A DNA stretch of 64,000 bases from Benincasa hispida. Taxonomy: Eukaryota > Streptophyta > Magnoliopsida > Cucurbitales > Cucurbitaceae. Of this stretch, positions 21,194-34,295 are shown piece by piece; position 1 is the stretch's first letter, and each line of letters begins with the position of its first letter. The translations under genes and the position numbers were made by a program. The notes under the pieces are model-generated. The model was not told the origin of the DNA, ran no database searches, and saw nothing but the letters and a program-made list of their open reading frames with translations. The stretch lies in assembly GCF_009727055.1 (NCBI RefSeq), contig NC_052353.1, forward strand, positions 41,470,566 through 41,534,565, in the 5' to 3' direction.

Positions 21194-22556
21194 ATGGAAA
21201 ATTCAGCAAGTAGCAGCGATGATGAAAGAAATATGATCCCACAAAAACATAGCGAAATAAGTATTCCACGTGGCCCAACTACAATGTTTGAGTTGGCACA
21301 AATAAGAACATCTAGACAACGGTTGACCATTGATTATAATGAACATGGACAATTGATTGGATTTGAAGCAAAGAAGATGCAAAGTTATATAGGAGTTTGT
21401 GTTCGACAACAAATACCTATAACATATAATTCTTAGAAAAAAGTTCCAAACCATTTAAAGGATAAACTTTTTGATTGTGTAGCAATATGATTTCTAAAAT
21501 TTTAATTTATGTGCATAGTAGTTTATTAGTTTATTGCTTAATTACTTTTTTCATTATGCAGATGTCGTTCGATGTGGACTCTAAGTCCAAACATGGTATA
21601 CTTATGTCTGCATCTAGGGAGTTTCGGACTTTGAAGACTACATTGGCTCAAAAGTTCATACTTCCATTTAAGGATGAACCTTCGGTTTTACAATTTCCTC
21701 CCCAACAATATTCTCATATAGAGCAAGATCACTGGACATCGTTCGTTAATGAACGATTGAGTGAAAAATGGGATGTAAGTCATTCTAAATAAATTAATTA
21801 AATGTCAATATTATCATTGTTTTGATAGGTAACTCCAACTAGATTTCTTATACAAGAAATCAGTCGTCTTCAAAAAGAAAGACGTGTGAAATATGTATAT
21901 AATCATCACATTTCTTGGAAAGGTTATGCGAATCTTGTCCAAGAATTAGTAAGTTTTTTTACTTAAATTATATTTGTTATTCTAATATGTTTATACTAAT
22001 TAAATATGTATGTTCATGTTGAACCTATCGAGTGATCCTTCTTATCGGGCGACTTTATGGAAAGAAGCAAGAAAAGGAAAAAATAATGAATACTTTGATG
22101 AAGCTACTCGAGAATGTGCCAATCGAATTGTAAGTTTATATTGTGCAAAGTTTAAGATGGCATATATATAATGTCTGAAACTTGTGATGATATAGATATT
22201 GTGTGAAAATTGTAATATGGTTTACAGGATAAATCGGCTGAAGCCTATGAAGGTGAAGATGTTTTGACCAAAGCATTGGGTACAGAGGAACAGGTGGGAC
22301 GTGTTAGAGGAATGGGTGATTTTGTTTCTCATTCCCAATATTTTAAATTAGTAAAACCAAAGTCCTTAATGAGCCAAGAAATTGAAGGAGGCTCTAATGA
22401 AAAAAATGTTCGACATGGTAAAGTATCAATAGAAAGAACTCACAGCAGACAATCTCATCAGTCCAAATCATCTGTTGGAAGTGTTGCACTAAGTGCATCT
22501 GAAGAAGAAGATACTGAGAAGATGCCTAAAAAATATTTGGAGGTAATTTATTTTTT
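21194..22556 (+). pseudogene. PF03004-type plant transposase part of CACTA element 1
   Basis: Consecutive exon-like pieces are recognisable. 21194-21436 has RGPTTMFELAQIRTSRQRL and a stop where the family reads on. 21560-21779 includes PFKDEPSVLQFPP and DHWTSFVNERLSEKW. 21830-21950 has LQKERRVKYVYNHHISWKGY. 22020-22130 has LWKEARKGKNNEYFDEATRE, followed by a serine-rich tail to 22556. Introns with GT/AG borders lie between. The family is the Ptta/En/Spm accessory transposase, thought to bind element ends. Confidence 0.75.
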
Positions 22557-22614
22557 GTGACTTTTAAATTTTAATCATATTGTACATGTTTAACCATGCA
22601 TGACATTAGTTCTT

Positions 22615-24091
22615 TTAAATTTATTAAGGGGACACCATGCCACTTGGCTATAGGAACTATAGATAATATTGTTGCAGTAGCCACAGCATTTGATGATGAT
22701 GTGTCATGCTTAACTGTTAAAGTTCTGATTGACATTGTCATGGGAGAAGATTTGCCAATACCAATTTCTGTGAAGGGTAAAATAGAGTCCTTAAATCAAG
22801 TAATGGACAACTTCGTAACATGGCCTCGTGAACTTGTAGTTATGGTTGACGAGAAAAAAGTATGCCTCTTTTTCAGTATATGAGTTTGGTTATTTATTAT
22901 TTTTCCTACTTTGAATTTGTATAACTTTGGTTATGGTAGGACCATTCAACAATTAAGAGCTTCAGCCAGTCCTCCAAATATACTGACGCCAATGGTACCA
23001 TCAAACTCTTGAACGGACATGTCATGCATAACATGAACGATGTAGACATAATCCGTATCACTTTGGATGAGCATATATTTGGAAGAGACAAATTTATTTA
23101 TTTAGGCCGCGATGATCTAATCCAATATTGTAATATGGTTGAAATAGGCTACATGTGTATTTTGACATACATTGCGTAAGTATTAGTCATCTAAGTTCAC
23201 TCATGTATACTTTGTTTCATGTTAAATAATAACTTTTACTTTGTTTAGGTATCTTTGGGATGAATGTGGTCATGATATTACAAAGAAGGGTTTTATAATT
23301 GATCGAGCTAGAATATCGCCACACGTGAAGTCTCAAGATATTTGATCCAAAAATTTAGCCAATCAACTAGAATTGGCTAATTTAGACCAATTAGTCCTTA
23401 TTCCATATAACACAGAATAAGTAAATACAAGTTCTTATGTTATTTTTAATTTTCATTATACACGTACTAATATAACAAAATTGTTGCTTATTATAGTTAT
23501 CATTGGATATTGATTGTAATCAATCTACAAGAAAATTGTGTTTATGTTTTGGACTCTCTTCGAAGTAAGATCTAAGAGGATTTTCATGGAGTTATAAATA
23601 TGTAAGTGTAATTGAACTTTCTTAGCTCTTAATTGAAGTACTTATGTTGAACTAATGTTTTCAAACTATTTAGTGGATTGAAAACATGGCAAGCCAAGCA
23701 CGATCTCCAACATCATCGGTCTTCTCCAAAATGGAAACCTGTAAAGGTAAATTTACATTCATTTTTTTAACAATCTATGTTCATTCGAACATAAGAATAA
23801 TTGTTTTCAACTTCTTTATATGCAGTGCCCCCGTCAATTAGATTCTGTAGGATGCGGGTACTATATGCAAAAGTATATATACGAAATAGTGCATAATCCT
23901 ACTACTCCCATTACTAGCCTTGTACGTAAATTATTTATTTTTTATATACTAACTTTAATTTAATAAATGGATGTAAACTTATGTTGAATTTATCTTTTTT
24001 TTTTTCCTCTTTGTAGTTCAATACAAAAAATGCATATACCCAAGAAGAGATTGACGTAATTCGAACTCAATTGGCAAGTTTTATTGTCTGA
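22615..24091 (+). pseudogene. Ulp1-like cysteine protease (C48) part of CACTA element 1
   Basis: It starts with a GTPCHLAIGTIDNIVA module common upstream of transposon Ulp1 domains (22629-22860), then exons with INIGLKTWQAKHDLQHHR and the catalytic pieces: His in YHWILIVI (about 23500), Asp in VYVLDS and Cys in DSVGCGYY (about 23845-23865). In-frame stops follow KSQDI (about 23343) and RSKI (about 23571). C48 proteases cut SUMO-like or ubiquitin-like conjugates; the role in transposons is unsettled. It may have been one gene with the PF03004 part. Confidence 0.8.
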
Positions 24092-24599
24092 TTTGTGTAA
24101 GGATGTAATTCTTGTTTTTTTGTCTCAATAGAATGTAAATGCTAACTTAGAATGAATGCAAATTTATCTAACCATGATTTGTTTATTGGAAGATTTATCT
24201 ATAATATTTTTGGTTAATGGGGTATTTGGTGTTAAGTATTCATGGAATTAGTACTAATTGATATTTGTGAATGAGAGAAATGATGGCTTGGTGTAAGTAT
24301 TCTATGAAAGTCTGTTATTGTTCTACAAATGTTGGTGATTAGTGTTTTTATTTCATATTTGATGAGTATATGTAATGGATTGGAAATATTAATTCTTGTT
24401 TGTGGATAAATTCATAGGTGGAAGACAGATATTGATGGCTTGCCATGCAAATTTTTTTATACTTTTTAATAAAAAAATAATGATGGACATTTCCTGACCC
24501 AACACCAGACATATAATGTCGTTTTTAACTTTTTGACCGAAAAAATGGATTCGACAATGGAATTTTAAAAAAACAGACAATAATTGATAAAATGGACAG

Positions 24600-24819
24600 A
24601 TTCTAGGCTTCAATATTGGTTTAAATGGCTTCATTTGATTCTTGGGCTTCAGTTGCAACCGACATTAAAGAGAGTGTTATTAAAGCCCTTTAATGTCAGT
24701 TTAAAACTGATATTAAAGACAACCGACATTAAAGGGCTTTAATAACACTATCTTTAATGTCGGTTGTCAACCGACATTAAAGCCCTAAACCGACATTAAA
24801 GCCCAAAATTCTTCAAGTG
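24600..24819. repeat. Subterminal repeats and 3' end of CACTA element 1
   Basis: Alternating CTTTAATGTCGG and CCGACATTAAAG words. A long near-perfect inverted repeat (arms about 24663-24700 and 24722-24760, sharing TGTTATTAAAGCCCTTTAAT and its complement) can form a hairpin. The element ends at 24819. Confidence 0.8.
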
Positions 24820-25283
24820 GATGGAAAATAAAGTCAAATTTTAGTTTTCAAAATGTTACATTTTTGCTAATGAGTAATTTTGAGTTTAGTTTTGATTTTG
24901 TCTCTAATTTCAAAATGGTACATTTTTTTTATTGGGTCTTGGGTTTCAATATTTTGAATTATATAGCAGCTTAACCATTGGAATTTGCCACGTAATTTTT
25001 GTAATTATGCCTTCTTCTAATTCTAATAGTAAAGTCAATTATTTCACAATACAAGAACACAAAATACACCAATGACGAATATGGATCACATTAATTAAAC
25101 TTGATCATCCTCAAGTTTCACAATTATTTACCTTTTCCAAACTTAATTATAGTTTTTTTGTGATGATACATTAATTATACAAATGCCCTTTAACATTTAT
25201 TACTTCAAGTTCACATATATTATCAACGAGTTTCCAATCAAACCTTAAATCAGATAGTCCCTAAATAGAGTAATATATAGAAA
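24820..25283. other. 3' flank of the dioxygenase gene
   Basis: AT-rich sequence with no gene. Bases 25030-25283 are the source of the flank duplicated at about 14450-14710. Confidence 0.6.
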
Positions 25284-28200
25284 CTAGTGGGTGATCTTGA
25301 AGTGGGAGATTTGAATGTTTTCAACATTAAGTTTCTTGAAGTTACTGCGTTTTCTGTTGGCAAGGAATTTCCCATAAGTGAAAGATTTGTATTTGAGAGG
25401 GTTTTGGGGATTAATGAGCTCTTCTAAAGGCTCAATAATGGTGGAATGAGATGGGTTGAAGAAGAAGGCAATGGAATATCTTTCCTTTTTGCTGTTTACC
25501 ATAGCCCTATGCTCCACACTCTCATACTTCTCATTGCTCCAAACCTATTAGTATAAAAGAGTGATTTGTATTTTAATTGAAATTTGCTTCTAAACAAGTT
25601 AATTCGAACATAATTTAGGGGATAAAATATCATATATATAAAATGGTATTACTACATACCTGAGTAATATCACCAACATTCACGACGTAAGAATCGGGTA
25701 CAGGTTTGACTCGAACCCACTCTCCATCTCTCTTCCTTTTCACTTCTAGTCCTCCGACATCGTCTTGAGCGAGCACCGTCAAGACGCTGGGGTCCTTATG
25801 GCGGCCGACACCGAGTGCCAGCTCCGGGGATGGGCACGATGGATAGTGATTTAGTCTCACAAAACTTGTTTGCTCTTTGAAGTAATCTCGAAACCTTTTT
25901 GCTGGCAATCCCAAGCTAACGGCGATCAGTTCCATTAATTTGTGGCCAAGTTTCTCTAACTCTTCAACATATTCCTCACAAGCCTCCCTGCTCAATCATG
26001 TCAATCTCAAAATAGGTAAAATTATAAGTTTTGTCTCGATTTAATCCTAGTTGAGAATGTGTTTCAACAGACTTCTAGTTTTTTTTTTTTTTTTTTTTTA
26101 TTAATGTTAGTTGAATTTTTTTTAAGTTAAGTCCGATTTAATAACCATTTGGTTTTTAGTTTTTGTTTTTAAAAATTAAGCCTATTTCATCCCAATTTTT
26201 CAATGATTTACATATTTTTTTAAGTATAATAATTGAATTCTTAGTCAAATTTCAAAAACAATAACTTTTTGAAAACTAACATTTGGCTTAGTTTTTTAAA
26301 CTAGCGAAAGGTAGATAACAAAAAAATAAATTGGGAGGTGGAAGTTATTCATAAACTTAATTTTCAAAAATAAAAACAAAAAACAAAATGGTTAGCAAGC
26401 GGAGCTTTAATACAAGTCATAGTTGTATCATTTAAGAATAAAAATGATTGGTAATATTAGAATTACAAAATTAACCGTACATTTCATAAACACCAAAGTA
26501 AGACACTATTCAACAAAATTCCTTGGAATTGCTTACGACAAAATTTCTAAATTATAAGGGTCAAATAAATATTAGGATTGTTTTCAAATATAAGAAAATA
26601 AACCAAAATATTTATAAATATAACAAAATTTCTTTATTTATTTGTGATAGACTGCTATTTTGTGATAGACTACTCTTTCGTGATAGACACAAATAGTAGT
26701 CCATCATAGATTTGTTATTTAAAATAATTTTCTTAAATACTATAATATAAATTTATAATTTAATTTAAAATTTCGACCTTCTTTTTTTCTTTTAAGTTAA
26801 ACACCGTGTGGAGGTAGAAGACTTAAATTTTTGGCAACAATAATGTGATACCATAACTAGTTGAAGAATAATCAAAAATCAAAATGCACAATAAAAAATA
26901 AAAAATAAATAAATAAATAACTTGTTGCATTTTAGATTTGTAACTAGTTTTGATAATTGGATATTTTTCTAAAAAAAACTGTTTTGGATATTTTTAATAT
27001 GCTGTATTTAGATATTTTGGGTATAATCTACTTTAGTATTAGTATTTGAGACTTGAGTATTTGATCTATAAAAGATTTTAAATGTTAGTTTGTGAGGTTT
27101 TGAAAATGGTTATCCCTTGGTTTAACTGACTAACAAAAATTGGCGTTGCATTGTTGATGTGGTCATTTTAATTGATGTGACAATGTTTTTTAGATTTATA
27201 TTATTTTATATTATGTTGTGATCTTTTTCTTATTTTTTAAATCTTTTTATTGTTCTCCTCTATTTCCTCAATTTATTTATTTTCTCGTCCATGGAAGAAT
27301 GTGTAACTTTAACCGACATTTCATCAACAACTTTTTGTTCTTCTTTTCTTCTATTCTTTTAATGGTAATGGCTAGAAGTGATAATCGATACGATTTTCTC
27401 AACTTTGAGACCAATCGATAACTAAATCGAATTGATTGGTTTTATAAAATGGGAAATTGAATAGAGCAAAATTTTGCTTTAATCAAATTAAAATTTGACA
27501 TATTCTTTTTACAAAAAAAAAAATTGGATATTTTCTTTTCTTTTTGTTTAGATAATAATAATTGATAATTTGTAAACAACAAACCTAAATGCATCATACT
27601 ATTTAAAATATTAAAAGTAATAAAAGCAATAAAAGTTCATTGATCATCAAATATAATAAAATATTAATGATACATTCTTCATCTAAATTTAAAGTATATT
27701 TATGATTGATTTGGTTTGATTTCTGATTTAATTAAGATCGAATTGATATTTTATTTTATATAAACACAAACCAATATGTCCAGTTTTATACAAAAAAAAA
27801 TCAAACCAATCCAATGATTACTTCGATCGATTTTTTTTTTTCGTTTTTTATTTCACTCTTAATAGTGTGATTGAGGTGGCATATGCCATTGGAGGAGGAT
27901 CAGGTTATAAGAAGAGAGAGAAAGATGAGCGGAAGAAAAAGAAGAAAAAAAAACACAAAAAAAAAACCTTGGTAACATTGGATAAACTAATATAAAATTC
28001 GAATAACTAGGGTCCGTTTGATTTTACTTGAAAAAATTTTTTTAAAAAAAACATCATTTTTATTTAAACACTTCTTATAAAAATTATTGAAATTATATTT
28101 AAAAAAATATTTTAAATAGTAGTCAAACTCCATTTTTTTCCAAAATGACTTATTTTTAAAATTAAGCATCTAAAATGCATTATAGAAATGTTTATGGGTT

Positions 28201-30482
28201 AGATTAGGTTGGGTTTAAGGACATTTTAGACCAAACTCAATTGTTCGAATTATGAATTTCTTCAATCTAAATAACTCTTATTAAAAAAAACCCAACCCAA
28301 TCATGAAATATTTGGATTGGGTTGGTTTCAGATCATTTATTTAAATGTTTATTCTAAAAAGTAAAATGTTAATATGTAAAAATTTGATTTAATTATTTTC
28401 ATATATTGAACTAAAATTTCAATTTCAATTTCAATTTATATAATGCAAAATTTCTTTGCAATGTGCTAAAAACTATTTTTAGGAGCTGTTGGAGAATAAA
28501 TACAAAACATAAAGGAATTAAATGAAACCATAAAATAAATATATGTATATATAATCGTATCATAAGTTTAAATATATATATATATATTTTTTAAATTAAT
28601 GATAAGCTCAAGCTGGTTCTGATTGGTTTTGATTATTTAGGAGAACTCATGAACCAACCCAACCCATAAAGTTTTCATTTATTTGAACTCAACCCAACCT
28701 AAATGAACTGATAACTCGATCCAAGAGTTGGATTTAGTTGATTGATTTTTTTGGATCATCAGATTTTTTGAACACCCCTAATGCATTCAAAACGCGCTTT
28801 AATGCTTTACCAAAAAAAATATTAGTCAATTACTTATCAACTTTAATTTATTATTTTAAATTTTAAATTTTAGAACTAAAGTGTTTTATCTTAAAAAATT
28901 TTTTTTTTAAAAAAAAAACCTTAGATAAGAAACGTCCTTCACATGTTTTTGGAATAGATTCCGGTATTTTGTTGGGATTTGGATTTTTTCTTAGGAGTTC
29001 ACACTTTTTTCTTTTTTAATATGATCATTTTGAAATTTAATATAATTTATCTATATGATTGATTTGATAATTTATCTTTTTTTTTTTTAGTTTTCTAATA
29101 TGATCATTGGGGTGTTCAAAAAATCCGATAATCTAAAAAATTCAGACTATCCAACCCAAAATATAATGGTTGGGTTGGATTGAGTTGAATTAAACTTTAT
29201 TTTATTTTTGTTGAGTTAGGTTGAATCATGAATTGGCTAAAAAAAATTTAAGTTGATTCAACTCAATCTGAATTTTATATATATTAATAAAATACATATA
29301 TATATTTCTCTTTGTTTAAAGTTTGATTATTTTGTATTAATTAATTTGTAAATTTTTTTTTAAAAAAAATTAAATTGTTATAGTATTTGTCTTTGTTTAA
29401 AGTTTACAATAAATATAATAGATAATTGGTATTTAATATTTGAATTTTGTGAGATTTTAGGCATGGGTTGTATATAAATTTTGAGTCATTTGAATTACCA
29501 ATTTGACCAACTCAATCAAAAAACACTTTCAACTCAATCCAACCAAAACCAATCCATGTACACCCCTAATGATCATTTTGGAGTAAATTTAAGGTTTAAA
29601 TAAAGTTGTCCTCTATATTTTTTATTTTACTTAATTTTTTTCCCTTGATTTTAATCTCTATACTTTTGATATATTTATTTTAATTTTGTTCTTTTAAAAA
29701 ATAACCATTTTGGTCCTTTCATTTTTATTTTTATATCATTTTTTAGAAATCAAAATGGTACTTTTTTTTAAGTTGAAGAACGAAAATGAATCAAAGTTAA
29801 AGTGCACGAACCAAAATGAATATTTTGATGAGATATGTATCAAAATAAAAAATATAGAGACCAAAATAGGTTTTTTTTTTTTTTTTTTTACACGTGTAGA
29901 GAACAAAATAAATTAAAGCAAGCAAATATAGGGACGAAGGTAATATTTAAATCTAAATTTAAATATCATTTTACCTAAAATTTAGCAATTGGACAGTAGT
30001 GAGACGTACCTGAATTCCGGTGGGTATTCCGGCCATTGATTGGTCCAATGAGTCAACTCGTCGTCATCAGGCTCCGGCGACGCCGGAACGACGGTCGGAT
30101 CCGCCACCATGAAATCAAACACCTCCTTCCAATCTCTGACATTCTTGGTCAACTCCGTATCAAAATAGCCGGTCACAACCCCTTCGTCTCTCCTCACTTT
30201 CCTCTTCTCTTCCAAACTCTGCCCGAAAAATTCCCGGGCAGTGGCCTCTATCCGCCGCCGCTTCTCGGACGGGACGCCGTGGTTGACCACCAGAAAGAAT
30301 CCCCACTCCGAGGAAGCAGAGGCGATTTGTCGGACTAGATCGTCGGGAAAATCCCCACCGGGGGAGTTGAAGATGGGAGAGAGGTCGATGGTGGGAATAC
30401 CATCGGCTTCGGAGACGGCGAGCTTGGGGCGGTGCTCTGGAGCTTGGATGAAAGCCTTATCGAAATCCTCAAGAGCTCCCAT
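25284..30482 (-). CDS. 2-oxoglutarate/Fe(II)-dependent dioxygenase (At3g19000/At3g19010-like), three exons
   Basis: Exons: 30010-30482, 25660-25987 and 25284-25544. All borders are GT/AG (CAG|GTACGT, GCAG|G, CAG|GTATGT, ATAG|GTT). The joined frame has 354 codons, so 353 aa, a normal length. The N-terminal DIOX_N part carries AFIQAPEHRPKL and GIPTIDLSPIF and ends about residue 130. The catalytic 2OG-FeII_Oxy part has RLNHYPSCPSPELALGVGRH with His221 and Asp223, then His279 in ESVEHR (iron ligands) and Arg289-x-Ser291 in ERYSIAF (2-oxoglutarate binding). The N-terminal AFIQAPEHRP signature recalls the Arabidopsis At3g19000 clade, whose substrate I do not know. It is a soluble protein with no signal peptide. 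Intron 1 (4022 bases) is filled with MITEs and intron 2 is 115 bases. The ATG at 30480-30482 fits the family N-terminus better than the upstream in-frame ATG at 30626. It looks functional. Confidence 0.92.
26128..26405. mobile_element. GTTTGGTAAC-family MITE in dioxygenase intron 1
   Basis: It starts CGATTTAATAACCATTTGG and ends CAAAATGGTTAGCAAGCGG, with the typical mirrored halves (TTAAGCCTATTTC ... GGGAGGTGGAAG, TTCATAAACTTAATTTTC). About 278 bases, non-coding. Target duplications were not resolved. Confidence 0.65.
26578..26765. repeat. TCTATCA palindromic repeat, copy 2
   Basis: It carries AACCAAAATATTTATAAATA on the left and TTATTTAAAATAATTTTC on the right, around GTGATAGACT words. Same family as 8758-8965, also in an intron. 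Confidence 0.6.
28183..28780. mobile_element. hAT-type MITE with 8-bp target duplication (7/8)
   Basis: It starts TAGAAATGTTTATGGGTTAG and ends TTTTTTGAACACCCCTA. It is flanked by ATGCATTA (28175-28182) and ATGCATTC (28781-28788). The 8-base duplication and TAGGGGTGTTCA-type end place it with non-autonomous hAT elements. 598 bases, no open frame. Confidence 0.7.
29108..29568. mobile_element. hAT-type MITE with perfect 8-bp target duplication
   Basis: It starts TGGGGTGTTCAAAAAATCC and ends CCATGTACACCCCTA. It is flanked by ATGATCAT at 29100-29107 and 29569-29576. 461 bases. The left end matches the complement of the right end of the 28183-28780 copy, so the two lie in opposite orientation 327 bases apart in the same intron. 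Confidence 0.8.
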
Positions 30483-30580
30483 GGCGGATAAAAATTTTGA
30501 AGGAGATTTTGGGAGAGAGTGAATGTGGATGGAAATATGGAGAATGTGAATTAAGTTTTGGTTGGGCCTAGAACTCCATC

Positions 30581-30590
30581 TTATAAATAA
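30581..30590 (-). promoter_or_regulatory. Candidate TATA box of the dioxygenase gene
   Basis: The minus strand reads TATTTATAA about 100 bases upstream of the chosen ATG, a plausible distance for a plant core promoter. No other promoter element was recognised. Confidence 0.4.
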
Positions 30591-30649
30591 ATAATGGTAA
30601 GAGATATTGTATAGAATGGTTAACAATATACCTCGAGTTTTGTTTCATT

Positions 30650-32190
30650 TTAGCAAGTTAGTCCAACACGTCTAGTGGGATCTGAGAACATGATAGTATT
30701 TAATGTCTTCAAATATATGTTTGGCAATAGATTCATTTTAATTTAAAAAAAAAATTGTTTAAAATTGTTTTATAATACATTTATAAACTGTAACTACCCA
30801 TTAAATGTTAGGTTGAAATTGTAGTGTAATTATTATTTTATAATATCATATAATTAATTTATAATATTATTTCATAAATATTTTAATTTAAGAAAAATGA
30901 TTTGACTTTACCATATGAAATTATATATTTATTAATACTTTTATCTTTTAAACATAATTCTACATTTTGCCATTTTAAATTCAAATTTTAGACAAACTGA
31001 CAAAATAAAAGGTGCACTATTTGATCATAAAAATTGAAAATTGTTTTCAAACTAGAATCTAGATTGTCGACTAAATATATATCCACTAAAGCATAGAAGA
31101 GAATCTATATTGCATACCTAACGAACGTTAAGTTTTTTTATATTCTACTTACATCATCACATGGTCAAATTATTGAACCAAATATTTAAAGCACGTGTGA
31201 TGGCCGTTGACGTTACTCATTTTTCTTAATACTCACTCTTACTTCCTCGCTCACAATGACTTGAATCAATCATAGTATGTTGTATGTATACACTTTTATT
31301 GAGAAAAACTGACCATGACCGCAACCACCATTTCAAATCAATTTAAAGATATGTGATTTACAATTTTTTTTTTTTTTTTAACATAACCCAAAACACTCTC
31401 ACATCACACTCTTAAAAAAAACACAAATCTAGGAAGCTCCAAGTCTGAGTATTTTTCACTCTAACTTTATAACTGTCCTGGAATCATCCAAGACATTTCC
31501 ACAAATCAAGTACATACATAAACATCCATTTTTAGGGTTGGTTTTGGTTATGTTGTTCAAGATTGTCTGAATTGTTTCATTCATCTGATAGTCAAAAAAT
31601 GAGAGAATGCTTCTTTCAGTTATTTTAGAGAAACATATTTTAGGTTTTGAATCTAGTTTCTAAATTTCACAATGTTATATTGTTATATCTAATTTTTTTA
31701 GTTTAGTTTCTAGTTGATCACTAAATTTTAAAATGATGCATTTTTATAAGTTTTGTGTTAGTTATCAAAACTAACAGTAAGGATATTTTCGAATTATTTT
31801 TAGAAGTTTAAGAATATTTTTGAAATTTTTGAAAGTTCAAAGATATTTTTTTATACAAAGTATAAAGTTTGGGAATATTTTGTATAATTTAACTTTAATT
31901 ATATTTGTCGGTAATAATGTTATAAATTTTAGAACTAATTTTTAGAATTGAATTGATAAATCTATTTCTCTGGAAATTGTTTGTATTCTACATTTTCACT
32001 TTTTTTTCATTTGACAATTTTACGCATATATTTAAACTATCCGTTGCAATGTATTTTTTTACCTTTTATTTAAAAAATGATTCAACTATTAAACTTTCAA
32101 AACTTTTAATATTCCACCCTTTATTATTAGCTATTGTTAGGGATGTTTTTAGATCGGATGGTATAATTGATATTTAGAAACGACAAAATC
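30650..32190. other. AT-rich intergenic, no gene seen
   Basis: No supported reading frame. Short repeats such as ATATTTTTGAAATTT occur but no element boundaries could be fixed. Confidence 0.5.
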
Positions 32191-32199
32191 AAGAAAAAA

Positions 32200-32830
32200 A
32201 CGTGATACGAATTGAAAGTGTAACTAAAGACCGAAATGGACCTAAGAAAAGGGTATGGCTTAAGCCTGGTCCAAGATAGAGGAGGCATGTTTTATGCATG
32301 TCCCAACCCAAAGTTGTAATTTATGCCCAAGATATAGTCTAAGGAAGACACTCAATCTCAGCCAACTCGAGATTGACCCTTGTCAAACACCTAACGATAC
32401 ATATTTTATGCATACCCCTGCCGAAAGTAATATTTTAGGCCCAAGATATAGTCTAAGGAATACACTTGGTCTCGGTTAGGCCGAGGCCGACCCTAGCCAA
32501 ATACAAAATCAGGCACACCCCTTGATCCGGTTGATTATCTAATTATCTTAAAGCGATTTGGAAACCCTAGATAACACTCTAGGTCAACTTTTTCTATAAA
32601 TATATAATTATAACTTCATCTGAGGTTACTTAAGTCTTACTCTCAAACTCTCTCTAACTTCCACACTCTTTCACTTTCTGACTAAGCATTAGAGTGTATG
32701 TGGTAAGCACCACATTAGTATGTAAATTTCTTCTTTTACAAGTCATATTCTTCTCTTTTTCAAACAAATTCACTATTGGTATCACGTGAAGGTCAGGTGA
32801 GTTCTCCTCAGTCTAAAATTTGACATTAAC
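32200..32830 (+). repeat. LTR-like fragment with an internal two-copy repeat
   Basis: Two tandem units about 112 bases apart share GCCCAAGATATAGTCTAAGG (about 32326 and 32438) and their surroundings. A TATA-like TTCTATAAATATATAAT follows at about 32593, then a CT-rich leader, as in LTR promoters. No LTR termini or target duplication could be set. Confidence 0.45.
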
Positions 32831-34292
32831 AATCATAATTAAACATAAAATCATAAATTTTACCAATAATTAAACAAACTTTTTATTTTAAGCTTTTTCC
32901 TAAATTTAACTTTTTCATATCATTGTCATTTGCCGACTTTATAATTTATAATTATTGTCAACTAATTTATGTTATTAGTTTTGTGTATTTATCCCATTCA
33001 AATGTTTTAAATTCCAACTTTTTCACTTTATTTTTCTTTGTCAGTTTTACGATTGTATTTACGTGATTGTCAAATTAAGTATAATTCAAAAGATATACAA
33101 TATGTAATAACAATGGAGAGATTTATGTTTTCAATCTCTTTTTTTTTATTGTACTAAAAAGTATATTTACATGATTAGTTGTAATGATTTTTTAAACTTT
33201 TATTTGTATTTATTTTTAAAATGTAATTAATCTACGTGTCAGATAATCTATAATATTTGAAAGAAAAAAAAAATTGAACTATATTATCCTTTGTCGAATT
33301 TAGAATTTACAAAAACATGCCGTCCATAATTGATTACTAAATAATTACTAAATAATATATTAAATTAAATTCGCTTAATCACATTTAAGTAGTTGGACTC
33401 TACCATCCTTCCCTCTCATGCTTATCTTCACATCCCTCTCTCAATTTCACTTTCCAGTCTCATATATATCTTTCATCCATTCAAATTCACTCCATCCACT
33501 TGCCTAAAAATAAGTCAATATTTTTTTACCATATATAATTGATTTTTTCTCAAAAAATATTGTAATTAAAGTGTGTGGTGGGAGAATCGAACTAGTATAA
33601 ATATTATAGGTTGAGCTACATTCTTATTCACATAATTGAATCATTTCACTTAATCACATAAATATCATAATTAAGAGAAATTTATTATCATTTAATTATA
33701 TTAAATTATTTAATATCAGAAGTGATAGAATCTCAAGAGTCTACAATATTTTCATTTCATATACCTATAAAATGGCTTTTTCTTACCCTTTTTTTCTTAT
33801 CATAAGGGAGGTTTTCTTTTTCATCTTCTTCATTTTTGTAACTTTCTCTTCTCTATGGTTTATTTTTTTTTTATTTAAGAGGTTAATTTATTAACTATTC
33901 TAGCAGACTATTGGTCTTTTCAATTATTGAAGCAGTATTCTTTAACAGTCTTCAAACTCGTGAGGGTTATATGTATGTATGTATGTGTATATGTTGGGTA
34001 TTTATTATGAAAAGTAGTGAAACATTTGAATATTGAAATATAAACAAATAAATTTAATTATGTATATTAAATTCAAAGTTTAGAAATTTTCAAATTAGAT
34101 AGAAACTTTAAATTAGATGTTGTTCATGTACAAATTTAACATATATGAAAGTTAAATATGTAGTTTTTTCAATTTGAATGAGTTATGTTTGATTTTGGTT
34201 AAGTAATAACTTAATTGAGTGAAATTTGACTAATGTTTTAATTTTTGTATTTATTTGATTTTATTTTGTATTTTGAAGAGTTAATAAGTTGT
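32831..34292. other. AT-rich intergenic, no gene seen
   Basis: Only low-complexity features, for example a short ATGT run near 33970. Confidence 0.5.
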
Positions 34293-34295
34293 TAG

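Larger units (their letters stand above)
16426..24819 (+). mobile_element. CACTA (En/Spm) element 1, 5'-truncated, decayed
   Basis: It carries the CACTA gene set in order: TNP2 transposase, DUF4216, a PF03004-type plant transposase, and an Ulp1-like protease. The right end has CTTTAATGTCGG/CCGACATTAAAG subterminal repeats and finishes GCCCAAAATTCTTCAAGTG at 24801-24819, a degenerate version of the GCCCAAAATTCTTATAGTG end of element 2. The matching left terminus is missing: sequence shared with element 2 stops at about 16426. A solo LTR sits inside (18298-20215). Frameshifts and stops leave no intact gene. Confidence 0.85.

Noticed and set aside
30036..30522. Two plus-strand open frames over dioxygenase exon 1
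   Set aside because: Antisense shadows of a GC-rich conserved exon.
32200..32830. A Cassandra-type TRIM with embedded 5S rRNA promoter
   Set aside because: I could not find the conserved 5S internal promoter boxes in it, so only an LTR-like label is supported.
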